Origin: Dipteronia dyeriana
Lineage: Eukaryota > Streptophyta > Magnoliopsida > Sapindales > Sapindaceae
Assembly: GCA_032871835.1 (NCBI GenBank)
Contig: CM065296.1
Location: forward strand, 56,077,288-56,141,287
Length of the DNA: 64,000 nucleotides
Reading direction: 5' to 3'
A model generated the notes under the pieces. The model was not told the DNA's origin, searched no databases, and saw only the letters and a program-made list of their open reading frames with translations. Below, one piece after another: positions 45,618-56,585 of the stretch (position 1 is the stretch's first letter; every line of letters begins with the position of its first letter). Position numbers and translations under genes: made by a program.

Positions 45618-46155
45618 AAAACCTTTAAATAACAAACTATATAATAAATGTAGCAAAATCATATTAATAACTTAAATTATATATTAGTTTGTAATCTTGT
45701 ACTTGAAATTAACGGATAGAGAATACGAAGAATTTAGGAAAAAAATCTGTTAACTGAACAACCGGAGAAAAATAAATAAGTGTGTGTGTATGTATATGTA
45801 TATATATATATATATAAATATATAATAATTCTCTAGTAATTTCTTGTCCTACAAATTTTCGTCTGGTCATAAGAATTCCTATATATGGGAACTAGTGTAA
45901 AAAATATTTAGACTAAATAATGATGAATAGGAAACAAAATCCTAAAAGGAATTTTTTTTTTATTCTATCTTCAAGAGGAATACATAAAATGGGATATAAT
46001 GGGAATTCATTTATGCATTATAATAATAATAATTTTAATTTAAAAGAAACATATGTAAGCTCAACAGGATAAACAGATCTCTAAAAAAATTAGACTAATA
46101 GTGGGGGACCATTTACATAATTATATATATAATATATATCATTGAAAAAAACACT
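45618..46155. other. AT-rich stretch between element D and viral movement gene
   Basis: It contains a TG/TA microsatellite at about 45780-45825 and a short ATA run near 46020-46035. No gene is supported. It could be decayed viral sequence. Confidence 0.5.
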
Positions 46156-46159
46156 ACAC

Positions 46160-47612
46160 TCAAACTTTTGGGAATTTTAAGTGTAGTATTTTTTGTGGTT
46201 TATAGAATATTAATTCTATAATAAATTCTCTATTATCTACTAGTGTTTTTTCTTTATTAATTACTTGTTCTATATTTAACATATTTATTTCATCTTCAAA
46301 ATCTTCTTCTGTTATAACTACATTATCATATTTCTTATAGTCTGTAAACCTCTGGAAAGTTTGATTCTTTTTATATGTGTAAATATTACTTCTTTCTGGT
46401 AATTCTATACATTGTACTTCTAAGTCAGGTAATTTCCATTCTAATCCTTGTAATTCGCTTTTATTTAATTTTTTAGGTACTGGCATTTGCACATAATCAC
46501 TATGGAAAGTTCTACTAAATTCTTATTTATAAATCTGAAGTTTTTATGATATTTATTATAGCATTTACCCAATACAAATATTTTTATTCTATGGTTTTTG
46601 TATTTAGCATTCATATTCAATCCTTTAGTTTGTATACTTAATTTTATCTTAGTACAAAATTCACTTATATCTATGTCTATGTCTGGAAGACAACCTACTA
46701 CTGCTACTTTATTTCTAAGATCTACTTCGGTTGTTGCTAGCTGGGCTTATTCATGATCACTAAATCTACCATCATACAAATACAAGTTTGCTTTAGTATC
46801 TAACCCGGCTATTGTTTGACCAAGTACTCCTATGATTACTACTCCTAAATATATAGTGGAATATCCATTATTTATAATTTCTTTTGTACTTTGTGGGCAT
46901 AATAATGTAACTTTTTCTCGATTATTGACTACTGCTATTGTAAATTCATCTTTATATACATACAAATTGCTTTTTACTCATGATATTTATTATAGCATTT
47001 ACCCAATACAAATATTTTTATTCTATGGTTTTTGTATTTAGCATTCATATTCAATCCTTTAGTTTGTATACTTAATTTTATCTTAGTACAAAATTCACTT
47101 ATATCTATGTCTATGTCTGGAAGACAACCTACTACTGCTACTTTATTTCTAAGATCTACTTCGGTTGTTGCTAGCTGGGCTTATTCATGATCACTAAATC
47201 TACCATCATACAAATACAAGTTTGCTTTAGTATCTAACCCGGCTATTGTTTGACCAAGTACTCCTATGATTACTACTCCTAAATATATAGTGGAATATCC
47301 ATTATTTATAATTTCTTTTGTACTTTGTGGGCATAATAATGTAACTTTTTCTCGATTATTGACTACTGCTATTGTAAATTCATCTTTATATACATACAAA
47401 TTGCTTTTTACTCTATCTATTATACTTTCACTATAAAGATTTTTCTTCGGGACAATTTTAAATCCTACTTCTGACATTCTATTAACATCTTCTTCTTGAA
47501 ATAGATCTTCTGTCTTTTGAATTATTTCTTTTCCATTACTACTATAATTAAGTAAGTTTCTTACTCTATTAGCTGTAGATTATTTTACACTAGATGTTCT
47601 TGCTAGTTTCAT
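46160..47612 (-). pseudogene. pararetroviral movement protein, minus copy with internal duplication
   Basis: The minus-strand ATG at 47612 begins MKLARTSSVK. The core motifs of a caulimovirid 30K movement protein are readable: IYLGVVIIGVLGQ, LYLYDGRFSDHE, ATTEVDLRNK, LPDIDIDISEF and CTKIKLSIQ. In living viruses this protein opens plasmodesmata. The core is present twice because of a perfect 434-bp tandem duplication (46546-47413). The C-terminal part (46492-46160) reads KLNKSELQGLEWKLPDLE. Stops (for example after FSDHE) disable it. Confidence 0.8.
46546..47413. repeat. perfect 434-bp tandem duplication in the movement gene
   Basis: 46546-46979 and 46980-47413 appear identical base for base. 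The junction falls inside the words TTTTTACTC and ATGATATTT. Absence of any difference, in a neighbourhood full of decay, means the duplication is very recent or an assembly error. Confidence 0.93.
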
Positions 47613-47639
47613 GTTTAGATTTTAGATTAGACCATAACA

Positions 47640-49215
47640 TTATTAAACAAATTCAGTAGCCAAATTACAAGATTTCCTAGCAAGACAGAAATAGCAGAAT
47701 TGAATAAATTAATTGAATTAAAAAATCCTAAGCCTGTTGAAATAAAAATTAAAGAACTAGTTAAAAATCTTCAAATAGAAGTAAAAAATATAAAAAAACA
47801 AGAGGAATTTAAAGAACAATTAATGATTATTACTAAAATAGTAGTTGAATGAATAATAATTTAGCTGAAATATTGCAAGAACTAATAACAGAAGCCCCTA
47901 ACAATCCTCTAATAGAATAAATTATTTAGGAGGTGTATTGAATTGAGATTTTAATGGACAATTTTAGGTTGCAAGACTATTAGGATAATTAGGATAATTA
48001 GGATAATATGGACTAGACTTATAGAATTTTGAAAGTCTTTGGACTTTATCTATAGACTATTAGGATTATCTTAACTTTATTTCCAGACTTTTTGGACTTT
48101 TATAAATATGGATTTTTAAGATTCGATTGTAGTATTCAATTTTCTCCATTCATTAACGAATACCCACATCCACTATGACACCCAATATGAATGTGTGATT
48201 GTGATTGAATGCCCTTAACTTATAATTTCAGGACATCCTTACTAGAGAACCACTATTTATATTAGTAAAACAGCTATATTGTTATAAACATTAATCATTA
48301 CAATTTATGTATAAATAAACCATTATTTACACCTATCAAAGGAGCAAGAAAAATAATATAGATTTCACGATTAGGAATCACTATTCAACATCTGTTATAT
48401 GAAATTTAAGTTAAAATAACAAATTAAAATTAATGCACTACTCCACCCTCCTATCTCCAATCTCCGGCCACCAATCACCCATCCGTGGACCACAACTCAT
48501 CCAAGATGAAGATTTGATGGGGTATGGAAGTTGAGGAAACTGAAAATTTATGATAAAAATTTGATAGGGTGTAGAGGTTGAGGAAGCTAAAGATGGTTTT
48601 GAGTGAGAGAGAAAAGTCTAGAAAGTAATAAAGGAGATGACAAGACAATTTTGGGTTCAAGTTATTTATAAATATCTATAAAAAGTCTAGAAAATCTATT
48701 TTGTCATGAAATCCTAAAAATCTTGATCTCAATCCAATACCACTAGACAATTTGCCAACTCTTGAAAGTCTAGATCCAATAACACAAGATAATATGGAAT
48801 TTTAAAAAAAAAAATCTTAAAAGTCCAGATCCAATACCACAAGACAATATTGATTTTTTTTTTAAATCTTAAAAGTCTTGATCGACTATCACCAGACTTA
48901 TCTAACTTGTTAAAAAGTCTCAATCCAATACCACTAGACTTTTACTTCCCAAATTGTCTAATAAAAATCTTAAACCAATACACCCCCCTTAAAGTTTACT
49001 CAACAAAGTAATACTATTACCCAAGGACAAAGCAATACTATAACAAAGTTACTTGTAAAAGGTTTAGAAAAAAATTGAAAAGTGGGAACAAAAGATAGAA
49101 ATATTAAGTCATAATAAAATAGACTCAGAATATTTAGCTTGGCTAGTAAAAAGAATAGAAGTAGCAGAAGCCAGTTCAAGCTTGGCCATCCCGGTAACAA
49201 ACCCTATGTAGAAAT
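47640..49215 (+). pseudogene. pararetroviral coiled-coil ORF, plus copy, split by a transposon
   Basis: In inverted orientation to the movement gene at its left, this reads FPSKTEIAELNKLIELKNPK and a Lys/Glu-rich helix to 47925. After the inserted element (47929-48988) it continues at 48992 with a LEKIEKWEQKIEIL-like helix and SEYLAWLVKRIEVAEA (about 49100-49170). The heptad-like Leu/Ile spacing suggests a coiled coil. I do not recognise a family; its place before the movement gene suggests a viral ORF. A homologous copy without the insertion lies at 50190-50645. Confidence 0.6.
47926..48991. mobile_element. PIF/Harbinger-like non-autonomous transposon
   Basis: The element proper is 47929-48988 (1060 bp). 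It has imperfect inverted ends of about 38 bp (GGAGGTGTATTGAATTGAG at the left; GGGGGTGTATTGGTTTAAG read inward at the right) and TTA on both sides (47926-47928, 48989-48991). The uninterrupted viral copy at 50190-50645 shows the empty site. It has no transposase, but contains internal repeats of AAAGTCTAGATCCAATACCAC type. The superfamily call rests on the TTA duplication and the GGGGTGT-like ends. Confidence 0.82.
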
Positions 49216-49249
49216 AAAAGACATTTTAGGTCCAAAAGTAAATTTAAGA

Positions 49250-50105
49250 TCTAAACATGGAATTAGCAAGAACCTTTAGTGTAAAACAATCTACAGTTAA
49301 TAGAGTAAGAAACTTAATTATAGTAGTAAAGGAAAAGAAATAATACAAAAGACAGAAGATCTAACTCAAGAAAAATATGTAAATAGAATCTTAGAAGTAG
49401 GATTTAAAAATGTTCAGAAGAAAAATATTTACAGTGGAGGTATAATAGATAGCTTAAAAAGTAGTTTGTTTGTATGTAAAGATGAATTTACAATAGCAGT
49501 AGTCAATAATCGAGAAGAAGTTACATTATTAAACCCACAAAGTGCAAAAGAAATTAAAAAGAATGAATATTCCACTATACATTTAGGAGTAGTAATCACA
49601 TGAGTATTTAGTCAAACAAGAGCCGGTTTAGATACTAAAGCACAATTGTATTTGTATGATGGTAGATTTAGTGATCAAGAACAAGCCCAGCTAGCAACAA
49701 CCGAAGTAGATCTTAGAAATGAAGTACCGACAATAGGTTGTCTTCCTGACATAGACATAGATATAATTGAATTTTGTAGCAAGATAAAATTAAGTATACA
49801 AAATAAAGAATTTCATATGAATGCTGAATAAAAAAACCTTAGAATAAAAATATTTGTATTAGGTAGATGCTAAAATAAATATCATAAAAAGTTTAGATTT
49901 ATAAATAAGAGTATAGTAAAACAATTCCATAGTGATTATATACAAATGCAAGTACCTACAAAATTAAATAAAAGCGAATTACAATGATTAGAATGGAAAT
50001 TACCAGATTTAGAAATACAAAATATAGAATTACCAGAAAGCAGTAATATTTACACAGATAAAAAGAATCAAACTTTCCAAAGGTTTAAAGACTATAAGAA
50101 ATAGA
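49250..50105 (+). pseudogene. pararetroviral movement protein, plus copy
   Basis: This is a second, inverted copy of the movement gene, diverged from the minus copy. It starts with MELARTFSVKQS near 49257 and shows DEFTIAVVNNREEV, LYLYDGRFSDQEQAQLATTE, GCLPDIDIDIIEF and KIKLSIQ at 49480-49810. Here the FSDQEQ frame is open where the minus copy has a stop. Stops at about 49603 and 49829, among others, disable it. Confidence 0.8.
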
Positions 50106-50205
50106 TTCTAATAATATAGTAGAATTTTATAAGAAAGTACATAATAAATTTTTTGAAAAGAAGAATTCTTTTGTTAGTAAAAGATGGATAAGTTTTATTA
50201 TTGCT
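50106..50205 (+). pseudogene. pararetroviral RNase H fragment fused after the movement gene
   Basis: The translation NIVEFYKKVHNKFFEKKNSF matches NNIVEFSKKVEKNFFEKKNSF in the polymerase at about 23640. In a viral genome this lies kilobases from the movement gene, so the junction at about 50106 is a rearrangement. Confidence 0.7.
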
Positions 50206-50645
50206 TTGTCCTTGGGTAATAGTATTACTTTGTTGAGTAAACTCTGAATCACTTATTTCTATCGGAGGATTGTTAGGGGCTTCTCTTGTTAGTTCTTATA
50301 ATATTTCAGCTAAATTATTATTCATTCGACTACTATTTTAGTAATAATCCTTAATTGTTCTTTAAATTCTTTTTGTGTATTTTTTTTAATATTTTCTGCT
50401 TCTATTTGAGGATTTTTAACTAGTTCTTTAATTTCCATTTCTACTCGCTTAGGATTTGTTAATTCAATTAATTTATTCAATTATGTTATTTCTGTCTTGC
50501 TAGGAAATTCGGGTTGGCCAAGCTTAGCAACCTCTATTCTTTTTACTAGCCAAGTTAAATATTCTGAATCTATTTTATTATGACTTAATTTTTCTATCTT
50601 TTGTTCCAACTTTTCAATTTTTTCTAAAGCTTTTAAAACTGGGAG
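50190..50645 (-). pseudogene. pararetroviral coiled-coil ORF, minus copy without insertion
   Basis: Read on the minus strand it repeats the ORF at 47640-49215 in one piece: an RRIEVAKLG-like end piece, FPSKTEIT, LNKLIELTNPKRVE and the Lys/Glu helix, then EFTQQSNTITQGQS-type sequence near 50250. Together with the plus copy it forms a large inverted repeat around the movement gene. Confidence 0.65.
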
Positions 50646-51545
50646 TGGAAAGAAGGGTGACTTGATGTATACATTTATATAGTGATCTTCAAAAGCTCTT
50701 CGATCCTTGTCCCCACATGCTCCGCAACTTATGCCCGATTCCAGAAGCTATACATTTCCATTCCCTACAGTGACATTTTTAACAAAAAACAAAATTTAAT
50801 TAATTAGCGCATGCTTCTCCACAAACCAAATATTTCTCTTAACAGCATAATTAAGGAAAGATTGGTCAAAACTCTCATCAAGGGATTGAAAAAAGAAAAA
50901 TAATAATAATTAATTAAAGCACCTCTAGAAGTAGAACTCATCATTTGAACTCCAGCCATGGCATAGAAGTGGGAAAGATAGATCATCCTCTTGAAATGAA
51001 AATATATAAATGCAGAAGCACATAACAAAACTTGTAAAAATAAGGTTCCGTTTAGAAGAACTTCTTCAAATAAACTTTTAATGGAAAATTGTTGATCGTT
51101 TGGTTGTGATGTCAATTAGAAAACGCTATTTAAAATGATAGGATTATTAAAATATTTTAAAAAATAATAAAATTATATTAGATATTTTAAAGTATTAAAA
51201 AAAAGTTAAATAAAATCTAGTTGAAAAACTCTATAATTTAAAAATTTTCAAATAGATAAAAAACCGCTTTTCTAATCATCCAGAAGCTCTATCTGCACAC
51301 AAGAGTCATTCCAAGTGGGCACTAAAAGTATCGCCATAAAAGATAAAAACATTAGAGAAATGTCCTAGCAATCTATCATTACTAACCTTAACACCGTAAG
51401 GGTGATTGCTTGTATGAGCAGGGCGGACCCACATGGAGCCCCACCTCAAATTTTTAACAAGAAAAATGATTTTATGTTTATGATTATATTTATATTTTAA
51501 AAAAAATACAAAATGTTATACATAATAAAGGTTCAAAAAAGTATT
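50646..51545. other. stretch without recognised gene
   Basis: A 103-codon minus frame (51115-50804) has hydrophobic segments but no recognisable family and no supporting context. The phrase GGGCGGACCCACATGGAG near 51420 looks transposon-like but could not be assigned. Confidence 0.4.
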
Positions 51546-52019
51546 GGTACTATTTTTGGGAGGGGGGTGTTGTATAAATATCACCACTTTACTAATGTAT
51601 GTTTAAAATACACCATTTAACGTGTTCAGACGAAAATACCTCGAAATATTAAAACAGAGAGAAATTTATCGTTTTTTAATTCAGAGAAAAGCAAGAGTGA
51701 AACCGACGGGAAGCTAATCGACGGTGAAGTGACCTGAACGAGAGTACACGAGAACAGCTGCGATTGACAAATGTAAGATTAGTTTTTTTTTCCCTCGTTT
51801 TTGTTGTTGATAACTTGCATTGCATGTTAGAATTGAGTTTTGTTTATTGAAATTGTAGATTATGGTTAAAATAGAGATCTATAAATGGTTGTGGTTTAGG
51901 TTATGGTTTGAAATTTGGTTGAATAACTATTGAGGAAGATGAAATTCTGGGTTACCGAGACTTTTTACAGGCTAATCGAGCTTATTTATAGTTGAGTCCA
52001 GCTTTTATTTTCGTGAAAA

Positions 52020-53005
52020 ATAGGTTTTGGTAAGTCGAGTTTTTTTTTTGTAAGGGTCCGAGCTTTTTTTGAATGGGATAGAGCTTTTTTGAAAGGGATC
52101 GAGCTTTTTTTAAAAAGTAATTGAGCTTTTTTCAATAGCCTCGAGCTTTTTCGTTATGGGATCGAGCATTTTTTTCATAGGATCGAACATTTTTAAAGGG
52201 TCGAGCTTTTATGTAGATGAGTCGAGCTGTTTTTTCGTGAAAATTAGGTTTTGGTAAGTCGAGTTTTTTTTATATGGATTTAAGCTTTTTTGAAAGGGAT
52301 CGAGCTTTTTTTTAAAGGGATCGAGCTTTTTTCAATAAGCTCGAGCTTTTTTTACATTGGATTGAGCTTTTTCATCATGGGATCGAGCTTTTTTTAAATA
52401 GGATCGAGCTTTTTTGACATCGGATCGAGCTTTTTCGTTATGGGATCGATCATTTTTCTCATAGGACTGAGTTTTTTTTTTAAGGGTCAAGCTTTTTTTT
52501 TAGATGAGTCGAGTTTTTTTTCGTGAAAATTAGGTTTGGTAAGTGGACCTTTTTTTATAAGGGTTCGAGCTTTTTTTGAATGGGATCGAGCTTTTTGAAA
52601 GGGGTCGATATTTGTTTAAATGGATCGAGCTTTTTTCAATAGGCTCGATCTTTTTTTACATTGGATCGAGCTTTTTTTACATCGGATCATGCTTTTTCAT
52701 TATGGGATCGAGCATTTTTTACATAGCATCGAGTTTTTTTGTTATGGGATCGAGCATTTTTTTCATAGGATCGAGCTTTTTTTAAAGGGTAGAGTTTTTT
52801 TGTCATGGGATCGAGCTTATTTATTATAGGATCAAGATTTTCTATAATTGGACCGAGCTTTTTTTACATTGGATCGAGCTTTTTGTTTTGGGATAGAGCA
52901 TTTTTGTCATAGGATCGAGCTTTTTTTATAAGGGTCGAGCTTATTTGTCCTGGGATCGAGCACATTTTTTAGGACCGAGCTGTTTTTACATTGGATCGAG
53001 ACATA
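52020..53005 (+). repeat. left GATCGAGCTTTTTT array of element F
   Basis: About 40 degenerate copies of GGATCGAGCTTTTTT with spacers of about 5-12 bp fill nearly 1 kb directly upstream of the protease gene start. Open frames of Ile/Phe/Leu-rich peptides here are by-products. Confidence 0.88.
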
Positions 53006-53062
53006 TAATTTTGGTTCCGGGTTTTTTCTGTTTAATGATGTTGTATTTCTGTTACATTGCAA

Positions 53063-56000
53063 ATGAGAAATAGTTTGAGGGATTTGCTTAAAACTCCACA
53101 AGGAGATTGGTACAAGGGCAAATTGACTCGAAATGACAAATTTGACGCCCTTGCCCATATAGACGACACGCTGAACCGGGTCCCTGTAGAATTTGCAGAT
53201 GAAGATCGACGTCGGTTCATGGCGTCATGTTTCAGGCATTTCCTGACGATGCATCGGGAGATGAAGTTTTCGGGTGGTGTTATCCATCGGTTGCTTTTGA
53301 GGGAGATGCATCATAACGGCCCAACATATGAGATGCAGTTCATTTTAGGGAACCAGTCGGTGAGGTTTTCGAAGGTGGAATTTTACCTAATCATAGGATT
53401 ACGGTTTGGAGTTGTACAGGACACGACCAAGTATGTAGAACTGGAGAATGGCATACATCAGCGGTACTTTCCTGGAGTCGATGAGGTCTCGTTGGAGGAA
53501 ATAAGGGGCTTTTATAACCGTTGCAGAGTTTGGAGAGGCGTACGATACTGTGAAGCTCTGCCTCATATATATGCTGAACTAGATACTTATGGGGGTGGAC
53601 GAGAGATTCAAGATTCCAGTTTGGCAGTTTCTGCTGGTTGAGGATCTCGATGCATTCGACGCGTTCCCATGGGGTGCCCACATATACAGACATTCGATTT
53701 ACTTATTCAAGCATACGATTGATGAGCGACAAGACAGATTCAAGCAGTGCCAGTAGGAAAAAGGTGCTCATGTACATACGGTGGAGACCTACAACATATA
53801 CGGTTTATCTCACGCCCTATTGATAAGAACTCGAATTACAAGTTGTACTTTATCGTTTTTGTCCTCAATGCTATGGATACTTACCGTACTTATCTTTGAT
53901 GCAGATATTTGCTTTCAAGGTGATCCCTGATTTGAGCCAAGAGTTCAGCACCCGGAGGGTTACGGATCTGCCTCCCCGTATTTGAAAGTAGGAGTTGACC
54001 AAATAGCCGAGAGGGAAGAAGCTGGCCAAGACTTTCAAAGCCAGAGCATGTATTTAATTTGTTAATGTTTATATTAGTTAGTAAGTGTACAATTAAATTG
54101 TTCTAACAAATATTTCAAATGTTTACGAGGAAGAAACTGGTGCCCAGACCAGCAGAGAGACAAGAACCTTACTATGTGGGGCTAAACCAGGGGGGAACCT
54201 GTATGTAGAGGAGGACAAGCTTCATATTCTGCCTCTGGTCCCTGATCAGATTACTTTTGGCGGGAACAGTGGGATAGAGGGTGGGGGTTTGACAGTCAGG
54301 ACCAGTGACAGTGAGGGATCTGATCCCAATGCTGGGGGTTTAAGGCCCAGTGATAGTAAGGGATATAAGATAAACCCTCAACGAGAAAGGCATAGGTGGG
54401 TTTGGTTTATCACCCCCGAACATGGTACATCTATAGGGGATTCCCGTGGGGGAGTTGGACGTGATGGAAAGGTAAGTTGAAAAGAAAGTTTTGTTTTTTT
54501 TATTAACATGTGATGTTGATAGTTTTGTACTAACAATGTAGACATGATTTCAAGCCTTATGGGCAGATCTGTTGAACGATGTCCGTGAAGCCTCCGGAAG
54601 AGTGAGAAGGATCGAGAGCATCAACATCTGAAGTTGGTGGATATGATCAGGAAGAGTGACGAGGATTGTCAGCAACAACACTGAGTGTTACTGGATATGA
54701 TCAAAGGTTTTCAGGTGTCGACCATACATACACACAGGGATGGCCCCCCACCTCCTGATCAAGACTTTAGTCCCAGAGACAGGATTGGTGGTGGTATACT
54801 GGAAGGAGGGGGGGGGGGGGGGGGGGGGGGGACAGCATGTCAACCCAGGCTCAACGGTCCCCACCCCCACCTAGCATGTAGACCCAGCTCAGCGGTCCCC
54901 TCCCCTACCTAGCATGTTGACCCAGGCTCAGCGGTCCCCTCCCCCACCCAGCATGTCGACCCAGGCTCAGCGGTCCCCTACCCCACCCAGCACATCAACC
55001 GAGCTCCAAAGCTCCTCGAAGGCTGGATTACCGCACAAGAAGCGTATACTTAAGTGCGGATGGCACTTGATGAGCCCTTACACAGATCCATACCGTCCGA
55101 AGAGGTTGAGGACATGACCCTAGTATGTGAAACACATATTTGACACCCCCACGAACTTGTTGACGCCAACCAGCTTACGGCATACAAAGCCTTCAAGAAG
55201 AACATCAACGGCGAACTGTGAGTACAACTTCATCTATGAATTTGGCAGTGTTTTAATGTTTATTCAAATTTTGATAAAGCTAATCCAACCATTAAAACGA
55301 AATGATGTGGACATGCTGGCACCAGTGGATGCCAAATGGTTCATGCGTATGCAGTCCAACTTCATGGACTTGGAGGACACGATACGTACTTATGTGATTT
55401 TCAAGTTAACGTTTGTTTAAATAATGTTGTATTGTTAACAATTCATTAGTTTTATTATCTGTCAGCATATGGAAGCATACCTCCATATTCTTCAGAAGCG
55501 TCAACGAGGATTCTCCACTGTGTACAACTAAAGGATCAACGTATTGGATACACAATTCTATGTAAGTAGTTATAAAATATTGGAATCGCATCTCATTTTT
55601 TGGTTTTTTATTATTGATATGAATTTGTCAATGATTGTATATACAACCACTTATGGTGTTACAGTGGGAGAGAATGATACCTCGTGATTAGTACGGGGCT
55701 GTGACCACGGTAAGGTGGAATGTGTTACAGTCTCGATGGTTTAAAGAGGACATTTAGACGGGCCGTGGAGCATCCACGAGTGGAAACCGCTCATGGCACG
55801 AGGTTGACTTGGTAAGTGTTAGACGGTGGAAATGATTTAAAATATAAATTGTTCGTATATTCTGACCTAACACCCTTTACATACTATTACAAGTCCTGAT
55901 ACAGTGCAACGTTGGGGGCCCTCGAGAAGCTAGACATATTTGATCCCTAGAGACAGAATGTTCCTGTTCATATCAGGAAGCAGCAAGTCTAGCCATTACG

Positions 56001-56360
56001 GTGGTTTTTGCCATCAATGTTGAATGATGCGGGGTTTTACACTGCACGATGAGGTGGTCGTCGGCCGTTTCCTAGGGAAAATAAGCCCTTCTTGGTCAGT
56101 GTGGTCTCCACTTCTACAGTCCCTCAACAACAAAAATCGTAAGACATTCTATTTCATTCACGTGCTTAGATATTATTTAAAAATGATTTGTAACGCGTTT
56201 TAATGTGTCCAATTGCAGAGGTAATTATGGTCTCATACTTTAAGACTTATCGAGTACTTACTGGTGGGTCGACACCCTTTTGATTGTTCTGAGGACGACA
56301 TGGGGATCATTCGGGAGAAAATGGCTGTGGAGATTTTTTGTAACTCCAGGCCCGCCTAGT
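53063..56360 (+). pseudogene. DUF1985/C48 Ulp1-like protease gene of element F
   Basis: An ATG at 53063 (MRNSLRDLLKTPQGDW) opens a DUF1985 domain to 53641: RRRFMASCFRHFLTMHREMK, HRLLLREMHHNG, FSKVEFYLIIGLRFG. It clearly matches the E gene. The middle (54150-55120) is low-complexity, with a poly-G run and Pro/Ser/Gln repeats. The C48 end is readable in pieces at 55890-56350 (RPFPRENKPF, then LRLIEYLLVGRHPFDCSEDDMG split by frames). Where the catalytic Asp-Cys-Gly is expected (about 56222) the sequence gives Asn-Tyr-Gly. Stops and probable introns divide it. Confidence 0.75.
54808..54990 (+). repeat. G24 tract and 39-bp tandem repeats in the F protease gene
   Basis: A run of 24 G (54808-54831) is followed by about four copies of a 39-bp unit (54834-54990) encoding MSTQAQRSPPPPS-like 13-residue repeats. 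Copy number and run length are likely to vary or be misassembled. Confidence 0.85.
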
Positions 56361-56585
56361 GATTGGCTGTATATTTAATGTTGTATATTTTTTATATATC
56401 CTACTGTTTTTTATGTACAAAGACATTGTACATAATTAATATTATTTCAATTTCTTTTAAAGCTTTTGTTTCCAGTGTCTGTCATCACATGTACGAAACA
56501 CATAGCAAACCTTGACAATGAGATACGATAAGTTAACAAACACATACAACATAAGTTAATGAACAACTCATACAATACCAAATTA

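Noticed and set aside
50804..51115. 103-codon minus-strand frame with hydrophobic stretches
   Set aside because: No recognisable domain, no conserved partner in the window and AT-biased composition; not supported as a gene.
52576..52829. Overlapping frames of Phe/Ile/Leu-rich repeats that look like membrane proteins
   Set aside because: They are translations of the GATCGAGCTTTTTT array; hydrophobicity comes from the T runs.
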